Assembly: GCF_000420405.1 (NCBI RefSeq)
Contig: NZ_ATUW01000004.1
Span: forward strand, 124,001-188,000
Direction: 5' to 3'
Length of the DNA: 64,000 bases
Origin: Winkia neuii subsp. neuii DSM 8576
Lineage (GTDB): Bacteria; Actinomycetota; Actinomycetes; Actinomycetales; Actinomycetaceae
Positions 9,398-19,090 of this stretch are shown in pieces. Every line of letters starts with the position of its first letter. Position 1 is the stretch's first letter. The position numbers were made by a program, and so were the translations under genes. The notes beneath the pieces are model-generated. The model saw only the letters and a list, made by a program, of their open reading frames with translations, made no database searches and was not told the DNA's origin.

Positions 9398-9849
9398 CGC
9401 GCTTGCTGCTCCGCACGCAGCTGTTTGATGGCCTCTTCAAAATCGTTGAGCGAGTCGTAATCCAGGTAGACCGAAGCGAAACGCAAATAGGCAACTACAT
9501 CCAGTTCACGCAGTGGCTGCAGGATGGAGCGGCCTACGTCTTGGGTGGTTATTTGCGCGCGCCCAGAGCCACGCAGATCTTCCTCGACCTTCTGGGCTAG
9601 CAGCGCTAGATCATCTTGGCTTACAGGCCTACCTTGGCAGGCTTTGCGTACGCCCGATATAACTTTCGCTCGCGAGAACGGTTCGATAACACCGGACCGT
9701 TTCAGCACTGTAAGTCCCGCAGTTTCCTGGGTAGTAAAACGGCGATTGCAATGGGGGCACTGCCTACGCCGCCTAATTGCCATGCCATCGTCAGTGGTGC
9801 GAGAATCTACTACTCGCGAATCGGGGTGCTGACAAAATGGACAGTGCAA
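9394..9849 (-). CDS. nrdR: Transcriptional repressor NrdR
   Basis: NrdR is a nucleotide-sensing repressor of ribonucleotide reductase genes. An N-terminal zinc ribbon (C3, C6, C31, C34) is followed by the basic stretch [16 protein letters not shown] and an ATP-cone domain (about 49-139, starting [16 protein letters not shown]). Length 151 is typical. It lies downstream of the LysM gene and lexA region, the usual actinobacterial arrangement. The nrd genes themselves are not in this window. Confidence 0.97.
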   Translation of the reverse strand: MHCPFCQHPDSRVVDSRTTDDGMAIRRRRQCPHCNRRFTTQETAGLTVLKRSGVIEPFSRAKVISGVRKACQGRPVSQDDLALLAQKVEEDLRGSGRAQITTQDVGRSILQPLRELDVVAYLRFASVYLDYDSLNDFEEAIKQLRAEQQAR

Positions 9850-9877
9850 TGGGGACCTCCGTTATTCGGCGGCCCCC

Positions 9878-10291
9878 CTACCTGGAAGGTACAGATAGCT
9901 GTTGACCAGGGTAAAGCTTCGAGGACCGCAAACCATTTAGATCTTTTATGTGTTCTACAGTATCAGCAACTGAGGCGTTTCCTGCCACGTATTTTGCAAT
10001 AGACCACAATGTTTCCCCTGAAGACACCGTATATGAGGCAGTAGGACCAGAATACGTTGCCCCTGGCAAGGACAGACCAATGCCGCCCCCCAGCAGTAGG
10101 GCCAGGCCAAGGCAGACGACAAGGCCGACGCGTGCCCCCAGCTTCTTGGCCGCACTAGCGGAGCCCGCAGGTTCTTGAACTACTCCCCTTACCCGATCTT
10201 TCCGCCGACGCAGTCGCATCATGTACGCCTGGTCTACGAGCTGCAGATGGCGGACCGGCTGAGCTTGAGGGCTGATGGGTAGAGCGGACAT
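9878..10291 (-). CDS. Membrane-anchored LysM-domain protein
   Basis: A 137-residue protein with a basic cytoplasmic N-terminus (RLRRRKDR), one membrane helix (about 54-77) and a C-terminal LysM domain (about 86-135: YTVSSGETLWSIAK to YPGQQLSVP). LysM domains bind peptidoglycan. The gene is divergent from lexA and upstream of nrdR, as is common in actinobacteria. The SOS boxes in the shared spacer could also control it. The specific role is unknown; homologues in this position are sometimes linked to cell-division arrest during SOS, but that is not shown here. Confidence 0.88.
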   Translation of the reverse strand: MSALPISPQAQPVRHLQLVDQAYMMRLRRRKDRVRGVVQEPAGSASAAKKLGARVGLVVCLGLALLLGGGIGLSLPGATYSGPTASYTVSSGETLWSIAKYVAGNASVADTVEHIKDLNGLRSSKLYPGQQLSVPSR

Positions 10292-10302
10292 TTCAAAACC
10301 TT

Positions 10303-10318
10303 TCGAACACCTGTTCGT
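10303..10318. promoter_or_regulatory. LexA (SOS) box 1
   Basis: TCGAACACCTGTTCGT matches the actinobacterial SOS palindrome TCGAAC-N4-GTTCGA at all but the last base. It lies in the lexA/LysM divergent spacer, nearest the LysM gene. Confidence 0.85.
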
Positions 10319-10333
10319 CGAACACTTGTACGA
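10318..10333. promoter_or_regulatory. LexA (SOS) box 2
   Basis: TCGAACACTTGTACGA is an SOS box with one mismatch in the second half-site. It shares one base with box 1, so two LexA dimers would lie on successive turns. Confidence 0.75.
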
Positions 10334-10365
10334 TAACGCTTCCGAGCAAGCTTTTCAAGACTCTT

Positions 10366-10381
10366 TCGAACAAATGTTTGC
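10366..10381. promoter_or_regulatory. LexA (SOS) box 3
   Basis: TCGAACAAATGTTTGC is an imperfect SOS palindrome about 80 bp before the lexA start. It is followed at once by another GTTCG half-site, and is probably the autoregulatory site for lexA. Confidence 0.7.
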
Positions 10382-10460
10382 TTGTTCGTAAAACTGCCCG
10401 TAAGCTCTTGATATAAGCAGCCAATCACTCACCACCCACAGATGGTGACAAGGGGGATAC

Positions 10461-11120
10461 ATGAGCCTGGATCCAGATTCGCTTCCTAGCCGAACCCGCG
10501 AGGTCTACGCAGCACTTGCCCGGGCAATCCAGACCAAGGGATATCCCCCCTCTTTGCGCGAGCTCGGCAAAGCAGTCGGCCTGCGCTCGCCTTCATCGAT
10601 AAAGCACCAGCTAGATCTTTTAGAAGAGGCAGGGTTCATCACTAGGCACCCCTCCCGCCCTCGGGCAATTGAGCTAGCCCACCGCGAGCAGACACCGGGA
10701 AAAACAAATCTGGTGCCAATTGCCGTCGCCAGCACCGATGAGGGGACCGCCACCTCCGTGCCGCTCGTAGGGCGAATCGCAGCGGGCGCACCAATAACCG
10801 CCGAACAACACGTCGAAGGCGTCTACACTCTGCCCCAGGAGCTAACTGGCCGCGGCGAGCTATTCATGCTGCAGGTGCAGGGCGAATCAATGATCGATGC
10901 CGCAATTTGCGACGGCGACTTCGTAGTAGTGCGCTCTCAGCCCGATGCTGAGGAGGGGCAGATTGTTGCAGCCCTAGTAGACGGCGAAGCAACGGTGAAG
11001 GTACTTTCCAGAAAAGACGGTCACCAGTGGCTGTTGCCCCGAAACGAAAACTACGCGCCCATTCCGGGCGATGAAGCCACGATAATGGGGCGCGTAGTAA
11101 CGGTGCTGCGCTCTTTGTAA
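10461..11120 (+). CDS. lexA: SOS repressor LexA
   Basis: LexA represses DNA-damage genes and cleaves itself when RecA is activated. It has an N-terminal winged HTH (about 5-70, with PPSLRELGKAVGLRSPSS), the autocleavage bond A108-G109 in GRIAAGAPI, the catalytic Ser143 (QGESMIDAAI) and Lys180 (DGEATVKVL). Length 219 is typical. Three SOS boxes lie upstream. The recA gene further along also has a box, so the SOS core of this organism is largely in this window. Confidence 0.98.
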   Translation: MSLDPDSLPSRTREVYAALARAIQTKGYPPSLRELGKAVGLRSPSSIKHQLDLLEEAGFITRHPSRPRAIELAHREQTPGKTNLVPIAVASTDEGTATSVPLVGRIAAGAPITAEQHVEGVYTLPQELTGRGELFMLQVQGESMIDAAICDGDFVVVRSQPDAEEGQIVAALVDGEATVKVLSRKDGHQWLLPRNENYAPIPGDEATIMGRVVTVLRSL

Positions 11121-11128
11121 AAACCGCG

Positions 11129-12118
11129 TTAGTAGCCGATACTCCTGGCTACTTCGCGCAACCGCTGAGCTGATTCAGTGAGGCCGTCGCGCTCGTGCAA
11201 GGTAAGCGGCGGCACTAGCACCCGGCCCGCTCCCCTACGCGAAGTAATGGTGGGGGCCGCCATGCAAACTCCCGAGATACCGTGCCAGTCTTCCAGTAAC
11301 GTCGAAATAGTGAGCACCCTATGCTCGTCGCGCAAAACCGCACTCACAATATTGGTCGCTGCCAGCCCAATAGCATAGTTTGTGGCCCCTTTGCCCTCGA
11401 TGATGGTATATGCCGAATTCACCACCTGCTGGGCAATCTCGGCGCGTAGATCTGCGTCAAAGAGGCGATCGTTCAGTGTCTTACCCCAATGGCGCAAGGG
11501 GACATTGCCAATTTCAGCAGATGACCAAAGCGGTATCTCGCTGTCGCCATGTTCACCCGCAATGTAGGCGTGAATGTTCTGGACCGCCACTCCGGTCTCC
11601 TGCGAAACTAGATAGCGCAGGCGCGAGGTGTCTAACACTGTGCCAGAACCAAACATCTGGTTGCGCGGCAACCCAGAAATCTTCAATGAAGCATAGGTGA
11701 CAACGTCGACTGGGTTCGTGACCAACATGTACACGGCATTGGGAGCTACCTCGAGTAGCTGTGGGATCAGTTTCTCCATAAGTCCGACGGTAGCCGCAGC
11801 CAAATCGAGCCTGGATTGACCAGGTTTTTGCTTTGCACCAGCAGTTACAACCACCACGTCGGCTCCCCGCACCACCTCGATGTCAGCAGATCCAACTACA
11901 GAACCAACCGGAGTAAATTGAATGCCGTGCGCGATGTCTAAGGCCTCGGCCTTGACCTTCTTTTCGTTAATGTCGTACAAAACCACTTCGCGAGCATCTC
12001 CACGAATAACGGAAGCATATGCGAGCGCAGTTCCCACGGCTCCGGCCCCAACAATTGCAACTTTCGAAGGATGTCCTTCGGATCCGGAGGGATAAAGGGT
12101 AGTGGCACGTTCTGACAT
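11129..12118 (-). CDS. ldh: L-lactate dehydrogenase
   Basis: Reduces pyruvate to L-lactate with NADH. The Rossmann motif GAGAVGTALAYA is at about 24-35. QSRLDLA with the substrate-loop Arg is at about 101-107, and the catalytic His190 is in the signature IAGEHGDSEIPLWS. The Gln just before the loop Arg favours lactate over malate dehydrogenase. At 329 residues it carries a short N-terminal extension. With pyruvate formate-lyase elsewhere in the window, this points to mixed-acid/lactic fermentation. Convergent with lexA. Confidence 0.94.
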   Translation of the reverse strand: MSERATTLYPSGSEGHPSKVAIVGAGAVGTALAYASVIRGDAREVVLYDINEKKVKAEALDIAHGIQFTPVGSVVGSADIEVVRGADVVVVTAGAKQKPGQSRLDLAAATVGLMEKLIPQLLEVAPNAVYMLVTNPVDVVTYASLKISGLPRNQMFGSGTVLDTSRLRYLVSQETGVAVQNIHAYIAGEHGDSEIPLWSSAEIGNVPLRHWGKTLNDRLFDADLRAEIAQQVVNSAYTIIEGKGATNYAIGLAATNIVSAVLRDEHRVLTISTLLEDWHGISGVCMAAPTITSRRGAGRVLVPPLTLHERDGLTESAQRLREVARSIGY

Positions 12119-12194
12119 CTGGTTCCTCCAAGTCGGCAGCAGTATGTAGCAGTATTTTATCTGGCTAAACGCCCCACGGTAAGAGCTAAATGGC

Positions 12195-14090
12195 CTAATC
12201 CTCTTTGCGCAATCTGCCCAGCGCGGCGAGCGCTACTTTCCGCGAGGACGTGGGCCACATCGGGGGAAGAGAAGATAGTAAATACCTACCGTAGCCCTTT
12301 TCGCGGAGCCGAGGGTCCAGTAGCGCGACCATGCCTTTGTCGCTTTGGCGGCGGACCAATCGCCCCGCCCCCTGTGCCAGCAAGAGCGCAGCGTGAACCA
12401 GTGAAACCTGGGCAAATCCGGATCGGCCTGCCGCATTCGCCGCGTCCGAGAGCGCCGAGGTTATAGGATCGTCCGGGCGGGGGAAGGGAATCCGATCAAT
12501 GGTCACCAGTCGGCAAGCTCTGCCGGGAATATCAACCCCTTGCCATAGCGAAATAGTGCCCGCTAGGATGGCATTTCCGTCCTCGCGAAACCGCTTCACC
12601 AGCGTTGGCAGATAGTCTTCGCCCTGAACTAACACTGGCAGTTCGGTGTGCTCGCGCAAATATTCGCCTGCCGCAACTGCTGCTCTGCGCGAAGTAAACA
12701 GGCAGAGGGCTCCCCCACCAGAGGCTTCTACCAGGGAACCTATTTCCTCTAGCAGCTCCTGCGACGGGCCGTCACGGCCTGGTTGGGGCAGTTTGGGTGT
12801 GTACATTATGGCCTGGTGCGGATAGTCAAAAGGCGAGCCCACATCCAAACTCTTCCATTTTTGGCTCAGCACCGCCCCCACTCGAGTTGCCATTGCCTCA
12901 AAACTGCCCCCCAGTTTCAAGGTGGCGGAGGTAGCGATCACCTTGTGACCGCCGTATAGGCGCGAAGCAATAGGCCGAGCCACATCGAGCGGAGCAGAAT
13001 AGAGCCGGCGCCGTTCCACGTCCTCGCCCCCAATCCAGTTGACCCTCACGCGCGGATCGTCTATCAAAATAGCGTCGGCCGAATCGATAGCAGCAATTAG
13101 CTCTGCTCTGGCAAATCGCTTCTTATTGTCTTTGGCTTCGTTGGTCCCCACGGTCTCCAGGGCCTCCCGCAGCGCGGCTCTGGCCGAAACTAAAATCTGC
13201 TGCAAATCTGTTCCCAGCTGCGCCAGCATAACCGGACGAGCCGCGGAAACGGCAGCCCCAAACTGACTAGCTGCATCCTCTATCTTCTGAGCCGGCACCC
13301 CGGTAGCTCTACGCACCAACCGGGCGAGACGTTTTAGGGAGGCTTCCGAAATTTCTACGCTCCCCTGCGAACGGATCCGCGAATCTAGTTCGTGAGCCTC
13401 ATCAATTACCAAGACGTCAAAGTCGCCTAGCAGCGAAGCCTCGGTCATAGTTTGCACCCCCAGGATGGAGTGGTTGGTAACTACCACGTCGGCCTCGCCG
13501 GCCTGTTTGCGTGCCAGGCGGGGGAAACACTCATCGGCGAACGGGCATGATTCGCCAACGCATTCATTCTTAGTAACGGAAACTTGCCGCCAGATTTTAT
13601 CGGATACGCCGGCGGGCATGTCGTCCCGGTCGCCGCTTTTCGCGTTTTGCGCCCACTCGCGCACGCGCAACACCTCGGCCCCGGTATCGGTTACCTCCAG
13701 AGTTTCAAGAAGAGCCCCCTGGTCCTCAGGAGCCATAGTTTTCAATTTGCAGACGTAATTTGACCACCCTTTCAAGAGGGCGACCGCGGGGACTTTACCC
13801 GTAACTTCCTTTACCGCTTTGCGCACGGCGGGGATGTCCCCGCCAATCAGCTGACGCTGCAAGATCAGGGTGGCGGTAGAAATAATCACCCGATGTTTTT
13901 CTTCGACTGCCTCGGCGAGCAACGGAGCCAAATAACCTAAGGATTTGCCCGTCCCGGTCCCGGCTTGAACTAAGAGGACTTCTTCGCCCTCCAGCTCCCA
14001 GATAGCACGAGCCATTAGAGTTTGCCCCTGCCTGGGGCTACCTCCCAAGATCGCAACTGCCTGGCGCAGAACTTCGCTACCTTTGTTCAT
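12195..14090 (-). CDS. DinG/XPD-type ATP-dependent DNA helicase
   Basis: SF2 iron-sulfur helicase, probably 5'-3'. Walker A is AGTGTGKS (43-50) and the DEAH box is VIDEAHELDSR at about 231. A set of four cysteines (NYVCKLK, then ECVGESCPFADEC) between about 110 and 190 is placed as in the FeS domain of DinG/XPD proteins. C-terminal motif V/VI elements (GTISLWQGVDIPG; AQGAGRLVRRQSDKG) are present. At 631 residues it lacks the N-terminal exonuclease domain seen in some DinG proteins. It overlaps hflX by 14 nt. No SOS box is seen nearby. Confidence 0.9.
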   Translation of the reverse strand: MNKGSEVLRQAVAILGGSPRQGQTLMARAIWELEGEEVLLVQAGTGTGKSLGYLAPLLAEAVEEKHRVIISTATLILQRQLIGGDIPAVRKAVKEVTGKVPAVALLKGWSNYVCKLKTMAPEDQGALLETLEVTDTGAEVLRVREWAQNAKSGDRDDMPAGVSDKIWRQVSVTKNECVGESCPFADECFPRLARKQAGEADVVVTNHSILGVQTMTEASLLGDFDVLVIDEAHELDSRIRSQGSVEISEASLKRLARLVRRATGVPAQKIEDAASQFGAAVSAARPVMLAQLGTDLQQILVSARAALREALETVGTNEAKDNKKRFARAELIAAIDSADAILIDDPRVRVNWIGGEDVERRRLYSAPLDVARPIASRLYGGHKVIATSATLKLGGSFEAMATRVGAVLSQKWKSLDVGSPFDYPHQAIMYTPKLPQPGRDGPSQELLEEIGSLVEASGGGALCLFTSRRAAVAAGEYLREHTELPVLVQGEDYLPTLVKRFREDGNAILAGTISLWQGVDIPGRACRLVTIDRIPFPRPDDPITSALSDAANAAGRSGFAQVSLVHAALLLAQGAGRLVRRQSDKGMVALLDPRLREKGYGRYLLSSLPPMWPTSSRKVALAALGRLRKED

Positions 14091-15552
14091 CTACAGCTGT
14101 ATCCTGCAAGAGCCCCGCTAAATCTGACCTGGCCATACCCACCAACCGAGTCCCCCTGCCCGTATATTCGACCGCATCCAGCTCGGCCTCCTCGTGGGCT
14201 CGTGCCACCAAATCCCCTCTAGAGAAGGGAATCACCAAATCGATAGGCACGTTAGGGTGGGGCAACAATTCGGCAATCTTGTCGCGCAATTGTTCGATCC
14301 CCTGCCCTGTTCGCGCAGAAACCACCACGGAATCGGCATGTCTTGAGCGCAACACTGCAATGCGTTCCTTTGAGGCCAGATCCGCTTTGTTTAGCACGAT
14401 AAGTTGCGGACGATCCATAGCACCCGGAATTTCCGCGAGCACGGCACGCACCGCCCGAATCTGAGCCTCAGGATCGGGGTGGGCAGCATCGACCACGTGC
14501 AGCAGTAAATCGGCACCGGCGACTTCTTCGAGTGTGGAGCGGAAGGCCTCCACCAACTGGTGCGGTAGGTTCGCCACAAAGCCAACCGTGTCAGTAAGGG
14601 TGTATGCACGCCCTTCCGGGGTAAGGGCTCTACGCACCGTAGGATCCAAAGTAGCGAACAATTCGTCTGCCACCATGATTTGACTGCCCACCAGCGCATT
14701 CATCAACGAGGACTTCCCAGCGTTGGTGTAGCCCACGACCACAGCAGCGGGAGTTCTGGTACGCTTACGCCCAGAGCGCTTGGTATCACGCCCAGCCTTC
14801 ATAGCCCGTATTTGCTTGCGCAACCTGGCCATTCTAGTACGAATTCGGCGCCGATCCATCTCGATTTTAGTTTCCCCAGGGCCACGCGAGCCAATGCCTT
14901 CACCGCCTGCCGCACGTCCGCCAGCCTGGCGCGAGAGAGACTTGCCCCAACCGCGCAGGCGCGGCAATAAATATTCAAGCTGGGCCAACTCAACTTGAGC
15001 TTTACCCTCGCGAGACTTGGCATGTTGGGCAAAAATGTCCAAAATGAGCGCTGTACGATCGACCACCTTAACCTTGATTACGTCCTCGAGACCTCGCCTT
15101 TGTGAAGGAGCTAATTCCCCGTCGACAATAACGGTGTCAGCCTCGAGGGTCCTAACTAATTCGCCTAATTCCCTAGCCTTGCCCGAGCCCAAATACGTGC
15201 CCGGGTCGGGTTTCTCGCGACGCTGCAACAACCCGTCCAACACCACGGAGCCGGCAGTATCAGACAGTGCGGCAAGCTCCCGCAGGGAGGCTTCCGCCGC
15301 AGCCTGATCGGCCGAGTAGATGCCCACAAGGACTACCCGTTCAAGCGCTAACCGCTGGTATTCAACCGACTCTATAGCGTCGTCCCTAGTACCTATGCCG
15401 GCTACTCGCCGTAGAGCTCTACGTTCCTCACGCTCAAGAGCGCCCGCGTCAGCGGAAGTATCCACGCCCTCGGTGGATTCCAGAGCCGTGCCCGTACGCG
15501 CCAGAATACGCGCTACCACGTCCTCGGCCCGGGACTTGTTATCTTCCTTCAT
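14077..15552 (-). CDS. hflX: GTPase HflX
   Basis: Ribosome-associated GTPase that splits stalled or stressed 70S ribosomes. It has the HflX N-terminal domain with LLQRREKPDPGTYLGSGK, a basic coiled linker (RRIRTRMARLRKQIR), the G1 motif GYTNAGKSS at about 272-280, and the G3 region LTDTVGFVANLPHQL and NKAD G4. At 491 residues an acidic N-terminal extension (about 60 residues) precedes the conserved part, common in actinobacteria. It is the first gene of a two-gene unit with the DinG-type helicase. Confidence 0.95.
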   Translation of the reverse strand: MKEDNKSRAEDVVARILARTGTALESTEGVDTSADAGALEREERRALRRVAGIGTRDDAIESVEYQRLALERVVLVGIYSADQAAAEASLRELAALSDTAGSVVLDGLLQRREKPDPGTYLGSGKARELGELVRTLEADTVIVDGELAPSQRRGLEDVIKVKVVDRTALILDIFAQHAKSREGKAQVELAQLEYLLPRLRGWGKSLSRQAGGRAAGGEGIGSRGPGETKIEMDRRRIRTRMARLRKQIRAMKAGRDTKRSGRKRTRTPAAVVVGYTNAGKSSLMNALVGSQIMVADELFATLDPTVRRALTPEGRAYTLTDTVGFVANLPHQLVEAFRSTLEEVAGADLLLHVVDAAHPDPEAQIRAVRAVLAEIPGAMDRPQLIVLNKADLASKERIAVLRSRHADSVVVSARTGQGIEQLRDKIAELLPHPNVPIDLVIPFSRGDLVARAHEEAELDAVEYTGRGTRLVGMARSDLAGLLQDTAVDEQR

Positions 15553-15584
15553 ATAACCTTTCGTGCCCCTATAATCTAGAGGCG

Positions 15585-16178
15585 ATGACTGAACACTATT
15601 TTACCGAAGCTTGCCCGGCTCCCGAAGCCGAGATCGAAGAAATCTCCGTTACCTTGCGCGGCACCCCCCACCGGGTGCAGATCGCCTCCAAAGTGTTTTC
15701 CGCCCACGGGCTCGACAAGGCAACTAAGATCTTGCTCGAGGGCGCGCCCGCCCCGGTTGCCCCCGCCCTAGATTTGGGGTGCGGGTGGGGCCCGATAGCA
15801 CTAGCCTTGACCGATGAGCTCGACGGGGAAGTCTGGGCCGTTGACGTTACACAAAGAGCTTTGGACCTAACCAGGCGCAACGTTCCTAGAGCGACCGTGG
15901 CCCACGCAGACGACGCCTTTCAAGAACTTAGCTCTAGGGGAAGGCCCCTGAAAACTATTTGGTCCAACCCGCCTATTCGCATCGGCAAAGAAGAACTCCA
16001 TGCCATGTTAAAAAAATGGCTCTGCTTACTTGCCCCAGACGGAGTGGCCTACCTGGTAGTAGCACGTAATTTAGGGGCCGATTCCCTGGCAAAGTGGCTC
16101 ACGAAAAAGGGATTTGCCACTAGAAAACTCGCCTCTAAGAAGGGCTTTCGCATCCTCGAGGTGCACCCGGCTAATTAA
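15585..16178 (+). CDS. Class I SAM-dependent methyltransferase (RsmC/RlmG-like)
   Basis: A 197-residue methyltransferase with the SAM motif LDLGCGWGPIALAL at about 63-76 and the catalytic NPPIRIG motif at about 129-135, which is typical of N-methyltransferases acting on rRNA bases (RsmC/RlmG clan). The first 40 residues (HYFTEACPAPEAE) match the common short actinobacterial form. The substrate is not determinable from sequence. It runs opposite to its neighbours, divergent from hflX, and its last 8 nt overlap the end of convergent miaA. Confidence 0.88.
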   Translation: MTEHYFTEACPAPEAEIEEISVTLRGTPHRVQIASKVFSAHGLDKATKILLEGAPAPVAPALDLGCGWGPIALALTDELDGEVWAVDVTQRALDLTRRNVPRATVAHADDAFQELSSRGRPLKTIWSNPPIRIGKEELHAMLKKWLCLLAPDGVAYLVVARNLGADSLAKWLTKKGFATRKLASKKGFRILEVHPAN

Positions 16179-17064
16179 GGCGTTCTAACGCATATTCCAG
16201 CGCCTTCTGGGGGTCTTCCTCAAACCAGCGAATCCGCGCATCCCGCTTGAACCACTTCAGCTGCTTCTTGGCAAGCTTACGCGTTGCCGCAATATTTTGG
16301 GCAATCGCCTCCTGAATCCCTATTTCACCACGCAAATAGCTGATCATCTGCGGGTAGCCGGTGGCCGAGCTCGCCGTGGGGGCACTAGCAAGCCCCTTTT
16401 GTAGCAAGGCACGGACCTCTTCGACAAACCCGTCGGCAACCATCTGCTCGCAACGCCGCGCAATCCGGCCCTGGAGCACTTGCATTGGAAGGCGCAGCCC
16501 GATTTGAAAAGTGTCGGAGAAGTGGTAGGTATTCTTTGGCATCGTGGCCGAAAAAGGGCGTCCCGTCAGTTCGATTACCTCGAGAGCTCGCACGATGCGC
16601 CGCCCGTTCGAGGGGAGAATATTCTGCGCTGCCAAAGGATCGACCCTGGAAAGTTTTTCGTGCAGACGAGCTGGCCCCACCTGCTCGAGACGCTCCATGT
16701 AGGCCTGCCGAATGGAAGCATCAGTACCTGGGAATTCCAGTTCGTCGAGCAACGCCCGCACGTAAAGACCTGACCCGCCAGCGACCACCACATGTTTGCC
16801 GCGCGAGAGAATGTCGCGCACATCCTGGCGAGCATACCGCTGATAGGCGGCCACGGATGCCCGCTCACTGAGGTCGAGCACATCGATCTGGTGGTGAACT
16901 ATGCCGTCAGCCTCCGCTTTAGTGACCTTAGCAGTGCCAATATCCATTCCTCGATAAAGCTGGAAAGCATCGGCAGAAACAACCTCAGCACCGCATTCGC
17001 GGGCAAGCTCGAGTGCTAGAGCAGACTTTCCAGTTGCAGTAGCGCCAACAACCCCAATGATCAC
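16171..17064 (-). CDS. miaA: tRNA dimethylallyltransferase MiaA
   Basis: Transfers dimethylallyl to A37 of tRNAs reading UNN codons; MiaB then methylthiolates the product. The P-loop GATATGKSA is near the N-terminus, followed by [17 protein letters not shown], and [11 protein letters not shown] lies in the last third. A longer frame reaches 17136 but would overlap miaB by 76 nt. The GTG at 17064 gives a 4-nt GTGA overlap with the miaB stop and a typical N-terminus, so 297 residues is preferred. Confidence 0.95.
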   Translation of the reverse strand: MIIGVVGATATGKSALALELARECGAEVVSADAFQLYRGMDIGTAKVTKAEADGIVHHQIDVLDLSERASVAAYQRYARQDVRDILSRGKHVVVAGGSGLYVRALLDELEFPGTDASIRQAYMERLEQVGPARLHEKLSRVDPLAAQNILPSNGRRIVRALEVIELTGRPFSATMPKNTYHFSDTFQIGLRLPMQVLQGRIARRCEQMVADGFVEEVRALLQKGLASAPTASSATGYPQMISYLRGEIGIQEAIAQNIAATRKLAKKQLKWFKRDARIRWFEEDPQKALEYALERLN

Positions 17065-18557
17065 TTCGGGCGCACCAACGGCATTCCCAACGAAACGGCA
17101 GTCTTTGGCAAGGGGGCCGCATTCTTCGCCTGCCAAGCATCGCCAGCTCTTGTGGGGATAACCTGGTACAGCCCCCCTTCCAAACCAGAATCAGCAACCA
17201 GGTGGTGCGGAGCCCCGTGAGTTACACTAGCCCGAACAAAATCGCCTGGGCGCGGCACCTCGGCCCCGCGAGGAATCCCCACGTGAACTAGGCGATTATC
17301 CTCGGCGCGCCCCGAGATGCGCCTGGTCTCGGAATCTTTTCGCCCCTCGCCCTCGGCAATCAAAATTTTCAGGTCTCGCCCCTCTTGTTTTTGATTTTCC
17401 TCGGTAGAGATCCGCTCCTGCAACTTCAACAGGCGGTGGTAGCGTTCCAGCTTCACGTCTTCAGGAACTTGATCTGGACGATCCGCGGCGGGCGTACCTG
17501 GCCGCATTGAGTACAAAAAGGTAAACGCCGAAGAAAAACGGGACTGTTCAACGACCTCAAGAGTCTGCTGGAAATCTTCCTCGGTCTCCCCTGGGAAGCC
17601 GACAATAATGTCGGTAGTAATGGCCGCATGGGGCATCGCCTGCCTCACCGAATCCAATATCCCCAAGAATTTCTTCCTGCGATAAGACCGGCGCATGGCA
17701 CGCAGTACCCGATCTGAACCAGACTGCAAGGGCATATGCAAAGAAGGCATGACATTTTCAGTTTCTGCCATAGCATCGATCACATCTTGTGTAAATGCTG
17801 CCGGGTGAGGGCTAGTGAACCTTACCCTCTCGAGCCCTTCTACCTTGCCAGTTGCGCGCAATAGATCGGCGAATGCCCCGCGCTGGCCAAAGCCCACCCC
17901 ATAGGAATTCACATTCTGCCCAAGCAGCGTAACCTCGATTGCCCCCTGCTCTACTACAGCCCGAACTTCCGACAAAATGTCGCCCGGACGCCTGTCGCGC
18001 TCCTTCCCGCGCAGATGCGGCACAATACAGAAAGTACAGGTGTTGTTACACCCAACCGCTATCGAAACCCAGGCCGCATAGGCCGATTCGCGGTGGGTTG
18101 GCAAAGTTGAGGGGAAGGTCTTCAACGACTCTTCAATTTCTACTGCAGCCTCACGATTGTGGCGCGCGCGTTCCAGCAGCGCAGGCAATACGTCAATATT
18201 GTGAGTGCCAAAGACTGCGTCGACCCAGGGAGCCCGCTCCAAAATTCGAGCCCTTTCCTGCTGGGCCAAGCATCCGCCCACGGCTATCTGCATGCCCTTC
18301 CGCTTGCGCTTTACCGCCGCAAGCTGCCCCAAATTCCCATAAAGCTTGTTCGCAGCGTTCTCGCGGACGGAACAGGTGTTGATTACTACCACGTCTGCCC
18401 CGGCATCGCCGGCCTCAGTAGCGCGCGCCGCAGCAGCAGGAACCTGCTCAACCGGTACCAAGCCAACTGAATCTAATAAGCCCGCCATGCGCTCAGAATC
18501 GTGAACGTTCATCTGGCAGCCAAGGGTACGAATGTGATAAGTGCGTGGTGTAGTCAT
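17061..18557 (-). CDS. miaB: tRNA-2-methylthio-N6-dimethylallyladenosine synthase MiaB
   Basis: Radical-SAM methylthiotransferase acting on i6A37 of tRNA. The N-terminal cluster cysteines are C14 ([12 protein letters not shown]), C62 and C96. The radical-SAM cluster is C170-C174-C177 (CNNTCTFC), and a TRAM domain occupies the last 80-90 residues. Length 498 is normal. It precedes miaA with a coupled overlap and follows cinA, so the modification pair forms one unit. Confidence 0.96.
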   Translation of the reverse strand: MTTPRTYHIRTLGCQMNVHDSERMAGLLDSVGLVPVEQVPAAAARATEAGDAGADVVVINTCSVRENAANKLYGNLGQLAAVKRKRKGMQIAVGGCLAQQERARILERAPWVDAVFGTHNIDVLPALLERARHNREAAVEIEESLKTFPSTLPTHRESAYAAWVSIAVGCNNTCTFCIVPHLRGKERDRRPGDILSEVRAVVEQGAIEVTLLGQNVNSYGVGFGQRGAFADLLRATGKVEGLERVRFTSPHPAAFTQDVIDAMAETENVMPSLHMPLQSGSDRVLRAMRRSYRRKKFLGILDSVRQAMPHAAITTDIIVGFPGETEEDFQQTLEVVEQSRFSSAFTFLYSMRPGTPAADRPDQVPEDVKLERYHRLLKLQERISTEENQKQEGRDLKILIAEGEGRKDSETRRISGRAEDNRLVHVGIPRGAEVPRPGDFVRASVTHGAPHHLVADSGLEGGLYQVIPTRAGDAWQAKNAAPLPKTAVSLGMPLVRPK

Positions 18558-18591
18558 CGCCGGTCAGTCTAAATCATTGGTGTTATAAGAA

Positions 18592-19080
18592 CTAGTTTTC
18601 GAGCGCAGTATTTGCCGCTGCAAGGGCAAGAATCACACTTTGAGCTCTAACGGTGGAGCGATCACCGTGAATATTTACAGTGCGCACGACCTGCGCCGTG
18701 GGGGTTAGCACGCAAATGTGAACCTCACCGCTCGGATGGTCCCCATCGGGGCCTGGCCCCGCCACCCCCGAGGTGGCAATGGCAACGTCTGCCTGAAAGA
18801 GCTTACTTGCCCCCTCAGCCATTTGCTTCGCTACCGAGTCGGTGTAGGGGCCAGTTGCAGCTAACTCGTCGCTGTCTACCCCCAACACCGATGCCTTGGT
18901 ATCGACCTGGTAGGTAAGAGCGCCGCCACGGAACACCGCAGAAGCTCCAGGAATGTCGACGATAGATGATCCGAGCCACCCCCCGGTTAGAGATTCAGCG
19001 ACGGCTACCGTATAACCGGCCTCTTTGCAGCGCTCAATTAGTTGGGCGGCAAGGGAGTGATTCGTAGACGATTCCGACAT
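18592..19080 (-). CDS. CinA C-terminal domain / nicotinamide-nucleotide amidohydrolase
   Basis: CinA-C domain protein (162 residues) with the strings AVAESLTGGWLGSSI, GALTYQVDTKASVLGV, ATSGVAGPGPDG and GEVHICV. In PncC-type members this domain deamidates NMN to NaMN; here no N-terminal MoCF-like domain is present. The ATG at 19080 has AAAGG at 5 nt spacing and is preferred over the GTG two codons upstream. In many actinobacteria this gene lies between pgsA and clgR; here it sits between recX and miaB. Confidence 0.9.
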   Translation of the reverse strand: MSESSTNHSLAAQLIERCKEAGYTVAVAESLTGGWLGSSIVDIPGASAVFRGGALTYQVDTKASVLGVDSDELAATGPYTDSVAKQMAEGASKLFQADVAIATSGVAGPGPDGDHPSGEVHICVLTPTAQVVRTVNIHGDRSTVRAQSVILALAAANTALEN

Positions 19081-19090
19081 GTTCACCTTT

